Source: Carthagonibacter metallireducens (lineage in GTDB: Bacteria > Gemmatimonadota > Gemmatimonadetes > Palauibacterales > Palauibacteraceae). Taken from it: 64,000 bases of DNA. This document shows positions 54,441-63,000 of this stretch, one piece after another. The stretch lies in contig JAMJQQ010000036.1 in NCBI GenBank assembly GCA_023554445.1, forward strand, positions 62,001-126,000. Direction: 5' to 3'. How positions within the stretch are numbered: the first letter of the stretch is position 1; every line of letters begins with the position of its first letter. Made by a program: the position numbers and the translations under genes. The notes under the pieces were generated by a model. It was not told the DNA's origin. It did no database searches and worked only from the letters and a program-made list of their open reading frames with translations.

Positions 54441-55529
54441 TCATTCGTGGTCCCGGGGCGTTTCGTCCTCCGCCAGACGCTCGCGGACATAGGCGGCGCG
54501 GGCCACGTCGGCATCCGATTCGTCGAGCGTGCTTCCGACTTCGCGCGACCTGTGCGCCGTCTGGCCGAGAACGAGGATCTCGTTGAGCGTCTCTACCCTG
54601 GGCATGGGCAGTAGTTTCAAGGAAACCCCCAGCCGCAGGCCCGAGAGGAGATTCAGCATCTCGCCCGTCGAGAGACTGCGTGAGGTCCTGAGGATTCCGA
54701 AGGCACGCCAGACTTTGTCCTCCAGCACGGTCGGAGCTTCTCGGAGCAAAACGGTGCGGGCGCTACGTTCGTATTCGATCACTTTGCCTGTGACCCGGGC
54801 GAGGTGATCGACCAGGTCTTCTTCCGTCTTGCCAAGCGTCGTCTGGTTGGAGATCTGGAACAGGTTGCCGACGACCTCCGAGCCTTCTCCGTGGAAGCCG
54901 CGGTAGGTGAGGCCCACTTGAGAGATACCCTCCAGGACCTTGTTGATCTCCTTGGTGAGAACCAGTCCCGGGAGGTGAATCAACACCGAGGCCCTCAGAC
55001 CCGTGCCCACGTTGGTGGGGCAGGAGGTCAGATATCCGAGCTCGTGGTGAAACGCGAACGGGAGCAGGGCTCCGAGCTCCTCATCGAGACGGTCTACCCT
55101 TCTCCAGGTATCCTCCAGGGCGAACCCCGCCCCGAACGCCTGCAGTCGGAGGTGGTCCTCTTCGTTGACCATCACCCCGATCGCGTCGTCCGTCGATAGA
55201 ACGAGTGCCGCATGGGAGAGTCCTTCGGAGGCCCGCTCCAGCAGTTCCCGGCTGACGAGATGACGCTCCAGCAGCAGATCTCTGTCGCGAGCCTCCATCG
55301 AGTCGACCGTCCAGATGTCGGCTCCCGCGAGAGAATCGGCCGCTTCGATCGCCGCCCGTGCCCGCTCCAGTACCCGAGCCGAGTCTTCCACGCCGGCGCG
55401 AATCGGAAACGGAAAACCCTGGAGGTTTCGGGCGAGCCGAACCCGGGTCGAAAGCACGATCTCCGATTCTTCGCCACCCCCGGACAGCCAGGCCATGCCT
55501 CGACCGTCGAGGCTTCCCCGCGCTTCCAT
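54441..55529 (-). CDS. mcsB: Protein-arginine kinase McsB
   Basis: McsB phosphorylates arginines on proteins, marking them for ClpCP. The 362-residue protein has the phosphagen-kinase fold with STRVRLARNLQGFPFP near residues 27-42, the LGYLTSCPTNVGTGLRASV loop near 164-182 that contains the active-site Cys, and RGFHGEGSE near 210-218. The C-terminal site that in B. subtilis reads RDxxRA appears here as ADVARA, so the allosteric arginine may be missing. Its start shares one base with the mcsA stop. Confidence 0.94.
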   Translation of the reverse strand: MEARGSLDGRGMAWLSGGGEESEIVLSTRVRLARNLQGFPFPIRAGVEDSARVLERARAAIEAADSLAGADIWTVDSMEARDRDLLLERHLVSRELLERASEGLSHAALVLSTDDAIGVMVNEEDHLRLQAFGAGFALEDTWRRVDRLDEELGALLPFAFHHELGYLTSCPTNVGTGLRASVLIHLPGLVLTKEINKVLEGISQVGLTYRGFHGEGSEVVGNLFQISNQTTLGKTEEDLVDHLARVTGKVIEYERSARTVLLREAPTVLEDKVWRAFGILRTSRSLSTGEMLNLLSGLRLGVSLKLLPMPRVETLNEILVLGQTAHRSREVGSTLDESDADVARAAYVRERLAEDETPRDHE

Positions 55530-56038
55530 CAGGAACTGGCCTCGATTTCACGGATCCGATCCCGGAATTCAGCGGCTGCCTCGAAGTCCTCCGTGTCGAC
55601 CGCGCGCTGAAGGCGGCGGCGAAGCGCGGCCAGTTCTCCGATCCGGTCGCCGATCTCCGAGCCGGCGTGTACGTACAGTTTGCCCACGTGCTGAACGGAC
55701 CCCTGGAGACGCCTGACGAGACCGCGGAGACGTTCATCGAAATGGACCCAGCATTCCGCGCACCCCAGCCGTCCGGTCCGACGGAAGTCGGCGGCCGTAG
55801 TGCCGCAATACGGACAGGGATCCATCGGCAAGCGCCCGGACTCGGTCTCGCTGCCCTTGCCGAGCTGCGCGAGGAAGTCGACCAGGGGGGCCTTGGCTGG
55901 AGCTGAAGCGGACACACCCTTCTCACTCGCACAGACCGAGCAGAGATGCAGCGTCGACATCTCGCCGTCCTCGATCGTGGTCAACTGGATCTCGGCCTGG
56001 CGCTCGCCGCAATTGTCACAATTCATCCCGTCGCTCAC
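55529..56038 (-). CDS. mcsA: McsA, activator of the McsB arginine kinase
   Basis: McsA binds and activates McsB and helps ClpC. The 169-residue protein has four CxxC motifs (Cys7/10, 33/36, 75/78 and 93/96), forming two zinc sites, followed by a UVR motif (about 133-169) that contacts ClpC. The GTG start at 56038 has a GGAG element upstream; an ATG at 56026 is an alternative. CtsR, the repressor that heads this operon in Firmicutes, is absent and lolD takes the place upstream. Confidence 0.92.
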   Translation of the reverse strand: MSDGMNCDNCGERQAEIQLTTIEDGEMSTLHLCSVCASEKGVSASAPAKAPLVDFLAQLGKGSETESGRLPMDPCPYCGTTAADFRRTGRLGCAECWVHFDERLRGLVRRLQGSVQHVGKLYVHAGSEIGDRIGELAALRRRLQRAVDTEDFEAAAEFRDRIREIEASS

Positions 56039-56057
56039 ACTTGCACTCCGCTCCCGC

Positions 56058-56801
56058 TCAGGTCGCAGCCTCGTGTCCGTCCAGCCGCCGCAGAATGCCG
56101 TCCCGAAGCTCCAGCACCCGGTCCGTCCGGTCGGCGAGAGAGGTGTTATGGGTCACGACGACCAGCGCCGTACCGTGGTGCTCGACCAGGTCGAACAGCA
56201 CGTCGTGCAGGCGCTCGCTGGTCTCCCGGTCCAGGTTACCGGACGGCTCATCGGCCAGCAATACGGGCGGTTCGTTGGCAAGGGCCCGCGCGACGGCGAC
56301 TCGCTGCTGTTCCCCCCCCGAGAGCTTCGCCGGGCGGTGCTCCATTCGGCTCTCCAGCCCGACCTGCCTCAGGAGCTTCTCGGACCGGGCCCTCGCCTCG
56401 GCCCGCTCGGCACCTGCGATCACCTGCGGCATCATCACGTTCTCCAGTGCCGTGAAGTCCCTGAGAAGATGGTGAAACTGGAAGACGAAGCCGACATACT
56501 GATTTCGGACCCGCGCGAGCTCCTCGTCACTCAGGCGCGAGAGTTCGCGCCCCCCGAGGTGGACGCGCCCGGCGGTTGGAAGATCAAGGCCCCCGAGAAC
56601 GTGAAGGAGCGTGGACTTGCCCGCGCCGCTCGGCCCGACGATCGAAACCGTCTCGCCACGTTCGACCTCGAGGTCGATGCCCCGGAGAACCCGAATCGGA
56701 TCACCTGTCGCACCCTGGAACGTCCGCTCCACGTCCCGCGCTTCGATCGGCAGCGAATCGCGTGGAAGGTCCTCCCTCGCACCAGTTCGGAGCTCACTCA
56801 T
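56058..56801 (-). CDS. lolD: Lipoprotein-releasing ABC transporter ATPase
   Basis: LolD energises release of lipoproteins from the inner membrane. The 247-residue ATPase has Walker A GPSGAGKST near residues 57-65, FVFQFHHLLRDFTALENVMMP typical of the LolD/MacB group, the signature LSGGEQQRVAVARAL, and Walker B with LLADEPSGNLD. It overlaps the lolC/E-type permease gene by 8 bases, so the pair forms one transporter. I chose the ATG at 56801. Confidence 0.92.
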   Translation of the reverse strand: MSELRTGAREDLPRDSLPIEARDVERTFQGATGDPIRVLRGIDLEVERGETVSIVGPSGAGKSTLLHVLGGLDLPTAGRVHLGGRELSRLSDEELARVRNQYVGFVFQFHHLLRDFTALENVMMPQVIAGAERAEARARSEKLLRQVGLESRMEHRPAKLSGGEQQRVAVARALANEPPVLLADEPSGNLDRETSERLHDVLFDLVEHHGTALVVVTHNTSLADRTDRVLELRDGILRRLDGHEAAT

Positions 56802-58056
56802 GGCGGATCGCCTCCACCGGCGTGTACTCCGCCGCGCGGCGCGCCGGATACAGTGTCGCGAGGAAGGAGATGAGGAGCGATGCACCGACGATCGTGAGCA
56901 CGTCGAGCGGTTGCACATCGACGGGCAGCCGGTCGACGAAGTACACGTCACCCGGCAGGCTGATGAACTCGTACTCGTAGAGCAGCCAGGAGAGGAGGAG
57001 GCCGAAAATCGTTCCTATGGCCGTGCCGATCAGTCCGATCACCACGCCCTGAACGACGAAGATCCGGGTCACGTCTCGCTCGGTGAGGCCCATCGCCCGC
57101 AGGATTCCGATTTCACGGATCTTGTCCGTGACTACCATGATCAGGGTGGAGACGATGTTGAAGGAAGCGACCAGCACGATGAGGAGGAGAATCACGCCCA
57201 TCGCGAACTTCTCGAGCTTGAGGGCCGAGAAGAGACTGGCGTTCTGCTTCTGCCAGTCGTCTACCCGATACGGGAATCCCAGATCTGCTTCCAGGCGGTC
57301 GGAGACTTCACCGGATTTCCAGGGGTCCCGTACGTTGAATTCCACGCCGGTCACCGCCGTGCCCATGCGCAACAGCGTCTGAGCGGCAGCCAGGTCGACG
57401 TACGCGAACTTCGTATCGTACTGGTAGAGTCCGGTCTCGAAGAGCCCCGTCACCTCGAACAAACGCATCTGCGGTTGAATGCCGGTCGGCGTCAGCTCCG
57501 CTCCCTGGAAGGAGACGAGAGTAACCTGTCGCCCCGGAAACAGCCCGAGCCGATCGGCGAGGCTCGCACCCAGCACGATCCCGGGGCGGCCGGACTCGGT
57601 CTCCCCGAACGGCATGGTGCCGGAGACGAGGTGCTCATCGATCTCGGTCACCTCGAGTGCCGTCGAGTCGTTCTGTATACCCCTCAGGACTGCGCCTTCC
57701 GAGTAGCTCCCCCCGGGTACGTTCAGGCCGACTTCCGTATAGATGAAAGGAGCCGCGGCGATTACGTCCTCGTCACCTCGGATGCGCTCCAGAACGGAAG
57801 GCCAGGAGTCCATTCGAACCGTCTCACCCAGCTCCAGCACCATGCCGTGTGAGTTGGCTCCGAGGATCTTCTCACGCAGGTCCGTCTGCAGTCCCGACAT
57901 GACCGCGATCACCACGATCAGGGCCATCACGCCGACCGCGACCCCTCCGATCGCGATCCAGGTGATCAGGTTGAGGAATCCGCGTCCTCTCCTGCTCGAC
58001 AGGTACCGCCGGGCAATGTAGCCGTGAAGGCCCCGCCGACTCGATCCTGAGGCCAC
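56794..58056 (-). CDS. Lipoprotein-releasing permease LolC/LolE
   Basis: This 420-residue protein is the membrane subunit of the Lol exporter. It has the LolC/E start IARRYLSSRRGRGFLNLITWIAIGGVAVG, the first membrane helix near 28-52, a large periplasmic domain (about 55-270), and three C-terminal membrane helices near 285-310, 330-360 and 385-405, ending in YPARRAAEYTPVEAIRHE. A single permease gene is present, so the transporter may be a LolF-type homodimer rather than the LolCE heterodimer. It starts with GTG 1 base after lysS. Confidence 0.9.
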   Translation of the reverse strand: MASGSSRRGLHGYIARRYLSSRRGRGFLNLITWIAIGGVAVGVMALIVVIAVMSGLQTDLREKILGANSHGMVLELGETVRMDSWPSVLERIRGDEDVIAAAPFIYTEVGLNVPGGSYSEGAVLRGIQNDSTALEVTEIDEHLVSGTMPFGETESGRPGIVLGASLADRLGLFPGRQVTLVSFQGAELTPTGIQPQMRLFEVTGLFETGLYQYDTKFAYVDLAAAQTLLRMGTAVTGVEFNVRDPWKSGEVSDRLEADLGFPYRVDDWQKQNASLFSALKLEKFAMGVILLLIVLVASFNIVSTLIMVVTDKIREIGILRAMGLTERDVTRIFVVQGVVIGLIGTAIGTIFGLLLSWLLYEYEFISLPGDVYFVDRLPVDVQPLDVLTIVGASLLISFLATLYPARRAAEYTPVEAIRHE

Positions 58057-58057
58057 G

Positions 58058-59656
58058 CTAAATCTCTTCCTCGCGCAGGATCGGATAGAGGATCACCTCG
58101 CGGATGGTGGTCTTGCCGGTCAGCAGCATCACGAGCCTGTCGATGCCCAGACCCAATCCGCCGGTTGGAGGCAATCCGTACTCGAGCGCCCGGACGTAAT
58201 CACGATCCAGGCCCTGCGCCTCGGCGTCACCTCCGGCCCGGGCACGCGCCTGCTCGGCGAAGCGCTTCCACTGGTCTAATGGGTCGTTGAGCTCGCTGAA
58301 CGCGTTCACCAGCTCGGTGCCCGCCACGATGACCTCGAATCGCTCGGCCAGTTCCGGATCGCCTCGCTTCGGCTTCGCCAGAGGGCTCATCTCGATCGGG
58401 TAATCGTAGATGATCGTCGGATCGACGAGCTCGGGTTCGACCCACTCCGAGAAGACAGCGTCGAGCAGGCGGGTTCGATTCATGGAATCGGCATCATCGC
58501 GACCGGCCCTCTGGAGCCTCTCCGCGAGATCCGTCATATCGGCGGCTCGCGCATCGAATCCCGCGTGTCGCTCGATTGCCTCGAAGAACGTCACCCGTTC
58601 CCAGGGCGGCGACAGATCCACCGTGTGTCCGTCCCACTCGATTCGATTCCCGCCGACGATCTCCTTCGCCGTCTCCGAGACCAGGCTCTCCGCCAGATCC
58701 ATCATGGTCTCGTAGTCGGCCAGGGCCTGATACAGCTCGAGCATCGTGAATTCCGGATTGTGCGTCCGGTCGATTCCCTCGTTCCGGAAATTCTTGCCGA
58801 TCTCGTATACCCTGTCGAGGGAACCCACGATCAGCCGCTTCAGGTAGAGCTCGTCCGCAATCCGCAGGTAGAGCTGGCGATCGAGGGTGTTGTGGTGCGT
58901 CGTGAACGGCCTTGCGAAAGCCCCACCGTACAGGGGCTGCAGGATCGGAGTCTCGACTTCGATGAATCCGGATTCGTCCAGGCGTCGCCTCAGAGAGGCG
59001 ATTACACGCGCTCGGACCAGAAAGATCTCGCGGACCTCCGGGTTTACGGCCAGGTCCGCATACCGCTGGCGGTAGCGCGACTCCGTGTCGGCGAACCCGC
59101 TGTGGACGATTCTCTCGCCCGTCTCGTCTACCTCCACCTTTCCGTAAGGTAAGGGCCGAAGCGACTTGGAGAGCAGAGTCAGCCGATCGGCTCGAACGGT
59201 CACTTCCCCGGTCCGGGTCTCGAACAGCGGGCCTTCGACTCCAATCCAGTCGCCCAGGTCGAGAAGGTCGAGCAGCTGGGCATCTCTCTCACTCAGTTGC
59301 TGACGCTTGAAATACGCCTGAAGCCGGCCATTCCGGTCACCGAGATGCAGGAACGCGCTCTTGCCCATGTCCCTCAGGGATTCAATCCTGCCGGCGACAC
59401 GCACCGTCGGGCCTTCTCCCTCGCCCGGCCAGGCCTCGCGCGCCGCCGTCAGGTCGTGGCTCGAATCCCAGCCGTAGGCGTAAGGCTCGAATCCGAGCTC
59501 CCGCAACCGGGCGAGCTTCGTCCAGCGGTCCCGGATCGGCTTGGGACGCGCTGGCGCCTCGTACCACTGCTCGATCGGCAGGTCGTCTCTGAGGCCGATC
59601 CCCGTCGGGTCGGCATCGCCTGTCGCGCCCGCATCCCCGATGCTGCCGTCCGTCAT
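58058..59656 (-). CDS. lysS: Lysyl-tRNA synthetase, class II
   Basis: LysS charges tRNA-Lys. The 532-residue class II enzyme has an N-terminal OB-fold anticodon domain (about 85-185), motif 2 FRNEGIDRTHNPEFTMLELYQA near 298-320, and motif 3 GLGLGIDRLVMLLTG near 500-515 followed by IREVILYP. An extra acidic N-terminal stretch of about 30 residues precedes the usual start. The ATG overlaps the prfB stop by 4 bases. Confidence 0.95.
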   Translation of the reverse strand: MTDGSIGDAGATGDADPTGIGLRDDLPIEQWYEAPARPKPIRDRWTKLARLRELGFEPYAYGWDSSHDLTAAREAWPGEGEGPTVRVAGRIESLRDMGKSAFLHLGDRNGRLQAYFKRQQLSERDAQLLDLLDLGDWIGVEGPLFETRTGEVTVRADRLTLLSKSLRPLPYGKVEVDETGERIVHSGFADTESRYRQRYADLAVNPEVREIFLVRARVIASLRRRLDESGFIEVETPILQPLYGGAFARPFTTHHNTLDRQLYLRIADELYLKRLIVGSLDRVYEIGKNFRNEGIDRTHNPEFTMLELYQALADYETMMDLAESLVSETAKEIVGGNRIEWDGHTVDLSPPWERVTFFEAIERHAGFDARAADMTDLAERLQRAGRDDADSMNRTRLLDAVFSEWVEPELVDPTIIYDYPIEMSPLAKPKRGDPELAERFEVIVAGTELVNAFSELNDPLDQWKRFAEQARARAGGDAEAQGLDRDYVRALEYGLPPTGGLGLGIDRLVMLLTGKTTIREVILYPILREEEI

Positions 59657-60766
59657 GCCCCGGACTCTCCCTTTCTCCGCAGATAAGCCTCGATGAAGGT
59701 GTCGATATCACCGTCCAGCACGCCCTGCGCGTTACCGACTTCCACATCGGTCCGGTGGTCCTTGACCATCGTGTAAGGCTGCAGCACGTACGACCGGATC
59801 TGGTTGCCCCAGGCGATGTCCGTCTTCGATTGCTCGAGCTTCTGACGTTCGGCTTCCTTCTCCTCCTGGGCCCGCTGGTAGAGCGCTGCCAGGAGCATCT
59901 TCATGGCTTTCGCCCGGTTCTTGTGCTGGCTGCGTTCCTGCTGACAGGACACCACGATCCCCGTCGGCTCGTGCGTGATCCGGACGGCCGAGTCGGTCTT
60001 GTTCACGTGCTGCCCGCCGGCCCCCGAGGCGCGGTAGGTGTCGATGCGGAGATCTCCCTCGTCGATCTCGATCTCCACGTCGTCTTCCACCACCGGGTAG
60101 ACGAATACCGAGGCGAAAGAGGTGTGCCGCCGACCCTGCGCATCGAAGGGAGATATACGCACCAGGCGGTGCACCCCGTTCTCGGCTGTCAGATAGCCAT
60201 ACGCGTGGTCGCCCGTTATCTCGAGGGCGGCGGACTTGATGCCGGCCTCGTCACCCGGAATCAGGTCCAGGACCTCAACCTTCCACCCGCGCTGTTCGGC
60301 AAAGCGTGAGTACATGCGGACGAGCATCTCGGCCCAGTCCTGCGACTCCGTACCACCAGCGCCCGGGTGCACCGTGAGGATGGCATCGCGGTGGGCATCG
60401 GGACCTCGAAGCATGTTGCGGAACTCGAGCTTCGCCAGCTCGCGCGCCGCCTCCTCCACTTCCGTCTCGATTTCCGACTCGAGTTCGGCTTCGTCCGAGT
60501 CGGCGAGCAGGCTCGCCATTTCGAGCAGATCGTCCACGCGCCCCGAGAGAGACGACCAGGGCTCGGTCCAGGCCTTCAGCGCCTTCGAGCGATCTATGAC
60601 CGCGCGTGCGTCTTCCTGATTGTCCCAGAAACCCTGGCTGGCCATCTTCGCATCGAGCGCCTCGAGTTCCAGCGCCTTCGCGTCGATGTCAAAGGAACCC
60701 CCTGAGCTCGTCGAGACGTGCGCGCTGCTCTTCGAGCCTCTGAAGGCTGGCTTCCGATACGGCCAT
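59653..60766 (-). CDS. prfB: Peptide chain release factor 2, with programmed +1 frameshift
   Basis: RF2 ends translation at UGA and UAA. The gene is split: 25 codons from the ATG at 60766 (MAVSEASLQRLEEQ...) reach an in-frame TGA at 60691-60689, and a +1 shift at CTT-TGA-C continues from GAC (60690) for 345 more codons, giving about 370 residues, the normal length. The downstream frame holds the SPF stop-codon motif (RISPFDAQGRRHTS) and the GGQ motif (GAGGQHVNK). Read only as a simple open frame it would look truncated, beginning MASQGFWDN. It precedes lysS, as in E. coli. Confidence 0.96.
60688..60703 (-). promoter_or_regulatory. RF2 autoregulatory frameshift site
   Basis: On the minus strand the element reads AGGGGG (60703-60698), TTC, then CTT TGA C (60694-60688). 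It has the three parts of the known prfB signal: a Shine-Dalgarno-like stretch that pushes the ribosome forward, the slippery CTT, and a slow TGA stop followed by C. Low RF2 favours the shift, so RF2 controls its own synthesis. The stop is codon 26, as in E. coli. Confidence 0.95.
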
Positions 60767-60834
60767 TTCGCTGGTGCTCCTCGCGGGGATGAAACAGGGG
60801 TCTCCGCTCGGCGAAGACCCCGAATCGGCCGAGT

Positions 60835-62982
60835 CTAGCCCGAGCCACGACCAGGGTCAAGCGGTCCGTCCAGCAGATCGAGATCGATCTCACGGTTTTC
60901 CGGATCCACCCGCACGACCTGAACCCGGACCCTGTCCCCGAGCCGGAGTCGCCGCCGACTTCCTCGACCCGTAAGAGTGAACGTCTCGGCGTCGAAAACA
61001 TAATAGTCATCGACGAGCGAACTGACCCGGATGAGGCCCTCGGCGAGGACTTCGTCCATCATCACGAAGAGCCCGAACCCCGTCACCCCGCTGATCGTTC
61101 CCTCGAATTCGTCGCCGAGGTGACGCTCCATGTAGCGGATCGTCATCAGCTCGATCGACTCCCGCTCCGCGGCCTCCGCTCTCCGCTCCCTGACCGAACA
61201 GTGACGTGCGATCGTCTCGAGATCATCTCTGGTCAGCCGGGACCGTCCGGCACGTCCCTCGATCCAGCCCGTCACGACCCGGTGAACATGAAGGTCCGGA
61301 TACCGCCGGATCGGTGACGTGAAGTGGGAGTACGCCTCCGACGCCAGTCCGAAGTGGCCGCGATTGTCGCCCGAGTATCGAGCCTGCTTCATGCTGCGGA
61401 GCGCGACGACGGAGACCAGATACTCGCGCCGTGTGCCACTCTGCGATTCCACGAGGTCGGCGATGTCGCGGGGGCGGATCTGGCCCTCGGGAAGCGGGTG
61501 ACCGAGGGGGCGGGCGAGGGATCGGAGCCCCTCCAGACGGTCCTCGGACGGCGGCTCGTGATTCCGGAACAGGATGGGGAGATCTTCCTCTTCCCCCAGT
61601 CGTGCGATTGTCTCGTTGGCGAGGATCATCAGATCCTCGATCAACCTGTGGGCCTCGAGTCGCTCGCGTGGCGCGATAGCGACAGGCTCTCCCTGCTCGT
61701 CCAGCTCGACTTTCGCCTCGGGCATCGCGAAGTCGATGGCGCCGGCCTCGAAGCGGGCATCTCGCAGGTTTCCGGCGAAGCGGGACAGCTGCTGAAGACT
61801 CCGGGTCAGAGGATCCTGATCGAGCCTTCCCGCCGCAGCCCCATCCAGCCTCGACTGCGCCTGCTCGTACGAGAGACGGTGGGCGCTCCGAATCACACCG
61901 CGTACGATCCTGCTTTCTCCGACCCGCCCTTCCCCGTTCACACGGAACAGCACCGAAACGACGAGGCGGTCCTCACCCGGAACCAGTGAACAGATGCTGT
62001 TCGACAGCGCTTCGGGGAGCATAGGGACGACACGATCTACCAGGTACACACTGGTCGCCCGCTCAGCTCCCTCGCGGTCCACGGCACTACCCCGCTTGAC
62101 GTAGAACGACACGTCTGCGATGTGGACGCCGACCTCGAGCGTCCCGTCGTCGAGTTCCCGGACCGACACGGCATCATCGTGGTCACGTGCATCGGCCGGG
62201 TCGATCGTGTAGACGAGTTGATCGCGGAAGTCCTCCCGACCGTCGAGGTCTTCCGGCCGTATCCCACGGCGCGCGATTCGCTCTGCCTCGCGCTCCACGC
62301 GGTCGGGAAACTCCAGCGGAAGCTGATGCCCGAACAGGATGGAGAGGACCGCCACGCCCGGTTCCTCGGGTCGGCCGAGAATCCGCGTCACCCGGCCAAT
62401 GGGACGCGGACCTCGCGCACCCCAGTCCTCGATCTCCACAAGGACGACCTGCCCGGCCTCGGCCCCGCCGCTGCGGTCCTGCGGAACCAGGACATCCGTC
62501 GTCAGTGGCGGTTCCTGCGCGACGACGTAACCCTGGCCCTTCTGCCTGTGATAGATCCCGACCACTTGTGATACCGCCCGCTCGAGAACCCGGACGATGC
62601 GCCCCTCCGGATTGCGTCCGCGCGGCCGACGATCGATCCGGACCACGACCCGGTCTCCGTCCTGCGCCGTCTCCAGATCGCGGGCCGGCACGAAGACATC
62701 CTCGGAACCGGCGTCATCGGGAATGACGAATCCGTCCCCCGAGCGGGTGACCTGAAGCCTGCCGCTGGCCGCTTCAAACTGTGCCGGCAGCCCATAACGG
62801 CCCTTCCGCTGCCGGAACAGCAGTGCGTCGCCTTCCATCTCCCGGAGGAGCCTTCGAAATGAGCGATAATTCTCGGAATCTACGCCCAGAGCCCGCGCCA
62901 GCTCACGCGCCGTGAGAGGACGCTTCGGGTGATCGGTCAGATAAGTGAGCACCTGCTGTCGAGTGACGGGCGAGTCAGGCAT
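60835..62982 (-). CDS. rnr: Ribonuclease R
   Basis: RNase R is a 3'-5' exoribonuclease that degrades structured RNA. The 715-residue protein has an N-terminal helix-turn-helix-like domain (about 1-65), cold-shock domains (about 70-225), the RNB catalytic domain (about 250-580) with TIDPADARDHDDAVSV carrying the metal-binding aspartates near 264-272, and a C-terminal S1 domain (about 625-705). The ATG at 62982 has a strong AGGAGGGG 5 bases upstream. The C terminus lacks the long basic tail of E. coli RNase R. Confidence 0.95.
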   Translation of the reverse strand: MPDSPVTRQQVLTYLTDHPKRPLTARELARALGVDSENYRSFRRLLREMEGDALLFRQRKGRYGLPAQFEAASGRLQVTRSGDGFVIPDDAGSEDVFVPARDLETAQDGDRVVVRIDRRPRGRNPEGRIVRVLERAVSQVVGIYHRQKGQGYVVAQEPPLTTDVLVPQDRSGGAEAGQVVLVEIEDWGARGPRPIGRVTRILGRPEEPGVAVLSILFGHQLPLEFPDRVEREAERIARRGIRPEDLDGREDFRDQLVYTIDPADARDHDDAVSVRELDDGTLEVGVHIADVSFYVKRGSAVDREGAERATSVYLVDRVVPMLPEALSNSICSLVPGEDRLVVSVLFRVNGEGRVGESRIVRGVIRSAHRLSYEQAQSRLDGAAAGRLDQDPLTRSLQQLSRFAGNLRDARFEAGAIDFAMPEAKVELDEQGEPVAIAPRERLEAHRLIEDLMILANETIARLGEEEDLPILFRNHEPPSEDRLEGLRSLARPLGHPLPEGQIRPRDIADLVESQSGTRREYLVSVVALRSMKQARYSGDNRGHFGLASEAYSHFTSPIRRYPDLHVHRVVTGWIEGRAGRSRLTRDDLETIARHCSVRERRAEAAERESIELMTIRYMERHLGDEFEGTISGVTGFGLFVMMDEVLAEGLIRVSSLVDDYYVFDAETFTLTGRGSRRRLRLGDRVRVQVVRVDPENREIDLDLLDGPLDPGRGSG

Positions 62983-63000
62983 GCGGTCCCCTCCTGCGCC

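Noticed and set aside
59653..60645. prfB as a simple 330-residue gene starting at 60645
   Set aside because: RF2 proteins are about 365 residues, and the upstream 25 codons plus the CTT-TGA-C site restore the missing N terminus.
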